From: Candidatus Chloroploca asiatica
GTDB lineage: Bacteria; Chloroflexota; Chloroflexia; Chloroflexales; Chloroflexaceae
Assembly: GCF_002532075.1 (NCBI RefSeq)
Contig: NZ_LYXE01000050.1
Coordinates: 1-64,000, forward strand
Reading direction: 5' to 3'
DNA length: 64,000 bases
The number at the start of each line of letters is the position of its first letter. Within the stretch, counting starts at the first letter, position 1. The position numbers were made by a program, and so were the translations under genes. Positions 59,650 to 64,000 of the stretch are shown here, piece after piece. The notes beneath the pieces were generated by a model, which did not search any database, was not told the origin of the DNA, and saw only the letters and a list, made by a program, of their open reading frames with translations.

Positions 59650-61305
59650 ATGGCAACCACGACCGCACGGAAGCCGGCCACAACGGCCGGCGCGGCCCTT
59701 GTGATCAGGCTTGGCGCGGCCTGGCACGCCCTGCTCGCTTTCGGACTCGTCGCCGCGGCCTGGGCGCTGCTTCAGGCCCGCTGGGTGCAGCGCGACGGCC
59801 TGCGCCTCTATGTTGCGGGCCTGATCTTGCTCGGCGCGGTCGCCAGTGTTATCGCGCTCGTACTGCTGCTCCGTCGCGACGGGCGGGGCCGTGCGATCAG
59901 CCTTGGCCTCAACTATATTTTTGGGGTCGGGTCATTGCTCAGCCTGCTCGGCGTGCTGGGCCTCTACATCAGCCTTGACGAAGTCGCCGCAAGTTTCAAC
60001 CGCTGGGTCTGGCTCCTGCTCGGGGTGCTGGTGGGCTTTCTGATCGGGTCCGTCGGCGATCGCTTCACCCACGCGCCGACAACACAGGCTGCCTTCCACC
60101 GTGCCGGCGGCTGGGTCATGGGTGCCAGCGCGATCATCCTGCTGCTGGCGATGGGGCTGATCCAGGGCGTGATCGGGCTGCTCAGCGGGCTCGGCAACCC
60201 ATTGGCGCTGGTGCTCCTTTCGGCCACGGTGCTCTTCGGCCTGTTCTTCTGGCTGATGCTGCGGCCACAGATTGCCGTCGCTTTCGGGGCAGGCGAGCGC
60301 GATGCCGAGGCAGTCAGCGGCTTCCTGTTCATCGCGCCGAACCTGCTTGGCTTCATGCTCTTCTTCGCCGGGCCGCTGCTCTTCTCGCTCTACCTCAGCT
60401 TCACCAACTCCGACTCGTTTACGGCCGAGTTCGTAGGCCTGCGCAACTATATCGAGATCTTCAGCCTACAGTTTGCCCAGGTGCCGCCCGGTCAGCGCTC
60501 GGGTGCGGTCTTGAGCAGCGGCTATATCGAGCTCGTGCGCCTGGGTGACTTTGTGGTCGGGGCGAAGGATCGTATCTTCTGGATCGCACTCTGGAATACG
60601 ATCGTCTACTGCTTCTGGGTGACCATGCTGAGCGTCGTACCGGCCCTGCTGGTGGCCACGATCCTCAACAGCAAGATCCCCGGGATGCAGTTCTTCCGTG
60701 CGATCTATTTCATCCCCAGCATCGCCGGCGTGGTCGGCGTCGCGGTGATCTGGAAATGGCTCTACAACTCGAATATCGGCTTCCTGAACTATGGCATCAA
60801 CCAGGTGCTCGGTCTGTTCAACCGGCTGCCTTTCGTCGAGATTGCGCCCGTCCAGATCGCCTGGTTGGCCAGCCAGCAGACCGCCCTGGCCTCGATTATT
60901 ATTATGGCGGCATGGCAACTGCTGGGGTTCAACACGATTCTGTTCCTGGCCGGACTCCAGGGCATTCCCGGCGAGATCTACGAGGCCGCGACGATCGACG
61001 GGGCGAGCAACCTGCAGCGCTTTCGCTATATGACGCTGCCGCTTCTGGCGCCCACAACCTTCTTCGTTGTGACGACGACCCTGATCACCACCCTCCAGGT
61101 CTTCAGTGAGCCGTTCGTGATGACGCCGCCCCCCGGCGGCGGCCCGAACAACTCGACGATGACCGCCGTGCTCTACCTCTACCAGCGCGGCTTCAACCGC
61201 TTCGAGCAGGGCTATGCCGCGGCAGTGGCCTGGGTGGTCTTCCTGTTCATCTTCGCCGTCACCCTGGTGCAGTTCCGGCTCCAGCGCCGCTACGGCGACA
61301 TGTAG
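59650..61305 (+). CDS. Sugar ABC transporter permease (MalF-type, enlarged)
   Basis: A 551-residue permease; usual CUT1 MalF-type proteins of this kind have about 300. The first 210 residues add about six helices (LLAFGLVAAAWALLQARWVQ, YVAGLILLGAVASVIALVLL, NRWVWLLLGVLVGFLIGS, MGASAIILLLAMGLIQGVIG and others). The canonical part begins FLFIAPNLLGFMLFFAGPLL and ends with the EAA loop EIYEAATIDGASNLQRFRYM-TLPLLAP for ATPase contact. ATG 59650 follows AAGGGAAG; the frame is open to 59590 but would read through the hairpin. Confidence 0.9.
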   Translation: MATTTARKPATTAGAALVIRLGAAWHALLAFGLVAAAWALLQARWVQRDGLRLYVAGLILLGAVASVIALVLLLRRDGRGRAISLGLNYIFGVGSLLSLLGVLGLYISLDEVAASFNRWVWLLLGVLVGFLIGSVGDRFTHAPTTQAAFHRAGGWVMGASAIILLLAMGLIQGVIGLLSGLGNPLALVLLSATVLFGLFFWLMLRPQIAVAFGAGERDAEAVSGFLFIAPNLLGFMLFFAGPLLFSLYLSFTNSDSFTAEFVGLRNYIEIFSLQFAQVPPGQRSGAVLSSGYIELVRLGDFVVGAKDRIFWIALWNTIVYCFWVTMLSVVPALLVATILNSKIPGMQFFRAIYFIPSIAGVVGVAVIWKWLYNSNIGFLNYGINQVLGLFNRLPFVEIAPVQIAWLASQQTALASIIIMAAWQLLGFNTILFLAGLQGIPGEIYEAATIDGASNLQRFRYMTLPLLAPTTFFVVTTTLITTLQVFSEPFVMTPPPGGGPNNSTMTAVLYLYQRGFNRFEQGYAAAVAWVVFLFIFAVTLVQFRLQRRYGDM

Positions 61306-61314
61306 GGGAACATC

Positions 61315-62529
61315 ATGAAGCGTGCCCGATCATACCAGACCCAGAAGTGGCTCACCTATATCGCCGCCTACGCCGTGCTGACCATGTTCGGGTTGTTGAT
61401 CATCTTCCCGTTCATGTTCATGTTTTTTACCTCGTTCAAGGCTTCAGGCGATGTCTTCCGCTCGCCGCCCCAGTTGCTGCCTTACAGCGTTCAGACGGCC
61501 AGTGTCAATGGTGAGACGGTGCCGCTCTACCGGGTTGAGACGCCGGAAGGCTTGCGTACTTTGGCCCTGGTCGATCAGGGCGCTCTGCTGGTGATCTTTG
61601 CCAGCGTCGATGATCCGAGCCGGACGTTTGAACGAGCCCCTCGTGACGCGAAACCCGTCGGCGGCTTCACTGCTCAGGAGCAGATCACGGTCGACGGAGA
61701 GACGAAGCTGCTGTGGGAAATCGAGGAGGGCGGCCAGACCCTGCCGGTTTTCGAGTTGAGTCGTGGGCGCATGGGCGTTTTCGTCGACCCGGACGACCCG
61801 CAAGTCACTTTCGATGCGAGCCTTACTGATGCGACACCGGTCGAGCGGATCGATCTGCAAATCCAGAATTACCAGCGTGTGCTTGAGTTGCAGAACATCG
61901 ATCGTAGTTTGACCAATACCATGCTGGTGACGATCCTGGTGGTGATCGGGCAGGTAGTGACCTCGGTGCTGGGCGGCTACGCCTTTGCCCGGTTGCGCTT
62001 CCCCGGGCGCGACAGCCTGTTCGTGGTCTACCTGGGGACGATCATGATCCCCTTTGTGGTGTTGATCATCCCTATGTACCAGTTGATGGTGATCGTCGGC
62101 TGGGTCGACCGCATCGCGGCCCTGGTGATGCCCTGGATCTTCACTGCCTACGGCACCTTCCTGATGCGCCAGTTCTTCATCAGCATTCCAAAAGATCTGG
62201 AGGAGGCGGCGCTGATGGATGGGGCCTCGCGGTTGCGCATTCTCTGGCAGATCTTCGTGCCGCTGGCCGGCCCGGCCATCGCGACCCAGGCCACCTTCAC
62301 CTTCCTCTATGCCTGGAATAGCTTTGTCTGGCCTTTGATCGTGATCAATACGGGCAACTTCGGCAATCAGGTACTGACCCTCTCGCTGATGGTGCTACAG
62401 GGTCGCGCCGCCGAAAGCCCGAATCTGGTAATGGCCGGCACGACTATCGCCGTAAGCGTGCCGCTGCTGATCTTCGTGCTCGCTCAGCGCTATTTTGTCG
62501 AGGGCATTGCAACGACCGGGATCAAGTAG
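61315..62529 (+). CDS. Sugar ABC transporter permease (MalG-type, with inserted outer domain)
   Basis: A 404-residue MalG-type permease. The first helix (YAVLTMFGLLIIFPFMFMFF, residues 20-40) is followed by an extra outer region of about 130 residues (about 50-180, with VNGETVPLYRVETPEGLRTL and VDGETKLLWEIEEGGQTL, two similar strands) before the usual five helices. The EAA loop is DLEEAALMDGASRLRILWQI. Typical MalG proteins have about 280 residues. It follows the first permease by nine bases with AGGGGAA upstream. The insertion resembles the loops of some Chloroflexota permeases and may contact the binding protein. Confidence 0.9.
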   Translation: MKRARSYQTQKWLTYIAAYAVLTMFGLLIIFPFMFMFFTSFKASGDVFRSPPQLLPYSVQTASVNGETVPLYRVETPEGLRTLALVDQGALLVIFASVDDPSRTFERAPRDAKPVGGFTAQEQITVDGETKLLWEIEEGGQTLPVFELSRGRMGVFVDPDDPQVTFDASLTDATPVERIDLQIQNYQRVLELQNIDRSLTNTMLVTILVVIGQVVTSVLGGYAFARLRFPGRDSLFVVYLGTIMIPFVVLIIPMYQLMVIVGWVDRIAALVMPWIFTAYGTFLMRQFFISIPKDLEEAALMDGASRLRILWQIFVPLAGPAIATQATFTFLYAWNSFVWPLIVINTGNFGNQVLTLSLMVLQGRAAESPNLVMAGTTIAVSVPLLIFVLAQRYFVEGIATTGIK

Positions 62530-62543
62530 AGGCGTCGTGCGCA

Positions 62544-64000
62544 TTATACGTCGATCGTAACCACATCACGCTCGCCGGTGACGCGATCCTCGATGGAAAA
62601 GCTGGTGCTGGAGAACTCCTGTGGGCTCATGCGATGCAGCTGCATCCTGACGCGCAGGCGGAGTTCCATTGCCAGCCGCAACAATAGCCGCGCATCGTCT
62701 TTCGTCATCTCGCCTGCCGGGAAGATGAGCTTGGTCAAGCCAGAGAAGGTGCGGTTGATACTGCGCCGATCGCGAGCGCTCCACTCACCCGAAGGGGTCG
62801 TAAACCATTGCTCCCATAGGGTGCCATAGTGCCCGATCCGGCGCAGTTCGCGGTGGAAGATCTCACTGGTGTAGTCGAGGATGAACCCCACATGGCTGGT
62901 GATGACTTCGGGCGTGAGCTTCGGCATCTCCCAGCCAGGCAGATAGGCAGCCCAACGATCATGGAAGGCCGTGTCATCGGCTATCCCCATGGGCAGTGGT
63001 TTGAAGAGGTGCTCTGCTAACGTCGCTTGCCGGGGATCGTAGTTAATATTGCCGTTGAAGACAAAGCCGGCCTCGCCGGGCACGGTGATGGTGCCCCGGT
63101 TGATCTGGCCGCTCTCCATATAACTCTTATAGAGATTCTTATCCTGCTCGGCATCAAAGGCACCACCGGCGATCTCATCAAACCCAATGACATCGCGCTG
63201 GGCGATCAATCCGAGTCGCGGTGGGTTCGTATTGGTCACAAACAGTTTGGGCACACTGACGGCACCACCAGCGAGCAGCGTGCCATAGGGGCTAAACTCG
63301 GTGAAACAGAATGACTTGCCGGTCTGACGTGGGCCAAGCTCGATCATGTGGTAGTTGCTCTCGACCAGGCTGATCATCCGAGTGAGATAGAGCAACTTGA
63401 TCCGCTCGGTCATCACGGGGTGCTGCGGTTCATAGCCCATGGTGCGGATGAGCGCATCAATCCATTCATCACGGGTAAACTGTGCTCGCCCAGCCTGATA
63501 CTCGGCCAGATCAACATGACCAACCTGCACGGGCTCCAAACGTTGCACCACGAAGGGATAGGTGCGATTGCCAAGCTTGAAGCTGTCGTCGTAGTCCACG
63601 CGCACATTGCACCACGCACCGGCCATAAGCAGTCGATCATATTTGGTCACAATATCGGTTGAAATGCGTACCCGGTTGATATTGGCGGTGATCAGGGTCG
63701 CCCAATAGACACCATCATCGAGTTTTTCATCAAGCTCGACCTTGACCAGATCGATCACGCGGCGGGGTGGACGTTCGCGGATTGCGGATTTGATGACTTC
63801 GGTTTCGTCACCGCGCGGAATATACTCGGCGACTTCCTGCTGAACGAGTTGCAGCCCTTCACGCACTTCTTCATCATCAAACAGGTTGGCGCAGTACCGA
63901 CCCAGCATGAACTCGATCACATAAGATGGCGCTTTGCTGGTGCCACGAATGGCCTGCGTCAGGTCTTTGCGCATGACCAGGCCGGGAAAGGCCGCAAACA
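62544..64000 (-). CDS. brxL: BREX system Lon-like protein BrxL (5' end outside the window)
   Basis: At least 484 residues of a BrxL-type AAA+ protein of phage-defence BREX systems. The frame continues past an internal ATG at 63974 to the window edge (FAAFPGLVMRKDLTQAIRG), matching the family's F-G-V-RKDL start, so the true start is to the right. Further blocks: YVIEFMLGRYCANLFDDEEV, GDETEVIKSAIRERPPRRVI, MAGAWCNVRVDYDDSF, Walker A GPRQTGKS and Walker B DVIGFDEIAGG. The chain stops after SIEDRVTGERDVVTIDV, so it is the short form without the C-terminal protease domain of the 680-residue forms. It is convergent with the sugar operon, as the last gene of a cluster would be. Confidence 0.85.
   Translation of the reverse strand, partial: FAAFPGLVMRKDLTQAIRGTSKAPSYVIEFMLGRYCANLFDDEEVREGLQLVQQEVAEYIPRGDETEVIKSAIRERPPRRVIDLVKVELDEKLDDGVYWATLITANINRVRISTDIVTKYDRLLMAGAWCNVRVDYDDSFKLGNRTYPFVVQRLEPVQVGHVDLAEYQAGRAQFTRDEWIDALIRTMGYEPQHPVMTERIKLLYLTRMISLVESNYHMIELGPRQTGKSFCFTEFSPYGTLLAGGAVSVPKLFVTNTNPPRLGLIAQRDVIGFDEIAGGAFDAEQDKNLYKSYMESGQINRGTITVPGEAGFVFNGNINYDPRQATLAEHLFKPLPMGIADDTAFHDRWAAYLPGWEMPKLTPEVITSHVGFILDYTSEIFHRELRRIGHYGTLWEQWFTTPSGEWSARDRRSINRTFSGLTKLIFPAGEMTKDDARLLLRLAMELRLRVRMQLHRMSPQEFSSTSFSIEDRVTGERDVVTIDV

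Noticed and set aside
1-64000. tRNA, rRNA or riboswitch genes
   Set aside because: No cloverleaf, 16S/23S segment or known aptamer pattern was recognised while reading both strands; a covariance-model search was not possible.

Overview
The window looks like a chromosomal segment of a GC-rich member of the Chloroflexota, probably a Chloroflexales-type filamentous anoxygenic or related bacterium. This is an inference from gene content: a LysW-type amino-acid kinase, an AroF/AroH pair, very large MalT-like (LAL) regulators, TPR/GH18 envelope proteins, effector-associated conflict modules and many dispersed palindromic repeats. No rRNA, tRNA or CRISPR array was recognised.

Positions 1-32 kb are mostly housekeeping and envelope genes in short operons: a PfkB kinase and lysZ; a cell-wall amidase lipoprotein; a C25 peptidase overlapping an LPETG-anchored surface protein; msrA; chorismate mutase plus DAHP synthase; a Uma2 endonuclease with a second Uma2 remnant; an aldo/keto reductase; a three-gene cytochrome bc module (cytochrome b, Rieske, triheme cytochrome c); a methyltransferase; a large esterase-like lipoprotein; acrylyl-CoA reductase; pgk; a HAD phosphatase; a MoxR/VWA pair; a GH18 and a TPR protein; an aminotransferase; an MBL hydrolase; a panE-like reductase; and a Nudix hydrolase. 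The spacers carry long hairpin terminators and two dispersed repeat families: an 8-bp tandem motif, and a palindromic GGGCACC element that forms a 51-bp tandem array at 16.4 kb.

Positions 32-42 kb are an eroded accessory stretch: a DUF305 lipoprotein, a TA-bounded MITE-like element, a response regulator that has lost its receiver domain next to an intact histidine kinase, remnants of an acetyltransferase and a DUF1697 protein, an intact ABC exporter pair, a TMEM175 fragment, a truncated FtsX-like permease and a membrane serine hydrolase. Positions 42-54 kb hold membrane proteins, a CPBP protease, a NatAB-like ABC exporter with two permeases, a GNAT enzyme and a LAL regulator. Four promoters in this part share a previously unnamed 28-bp arrangement of TACG direct repeats (12-bp period), which may mark a small local regulon.

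Positions 54-64 kb are conflict-related or transferred. They contain a frameshifted EAD2-like domain gene and an ATPase fused to an FGE/C-type-lectin-fold domain. The C-terminus of that fusion has the layout and codon pattern of a diversity-generating-retroelement variable region, although no reverse transcriptase or template repeat is in the window. A truncated LacI regulator and a complete sugar ABC transporter (binding protein and two enlarged permeases) follow. At the right edge, the 3' part of a brxL gene suggests that a BREX phage-defence cluster continues beyond the window.
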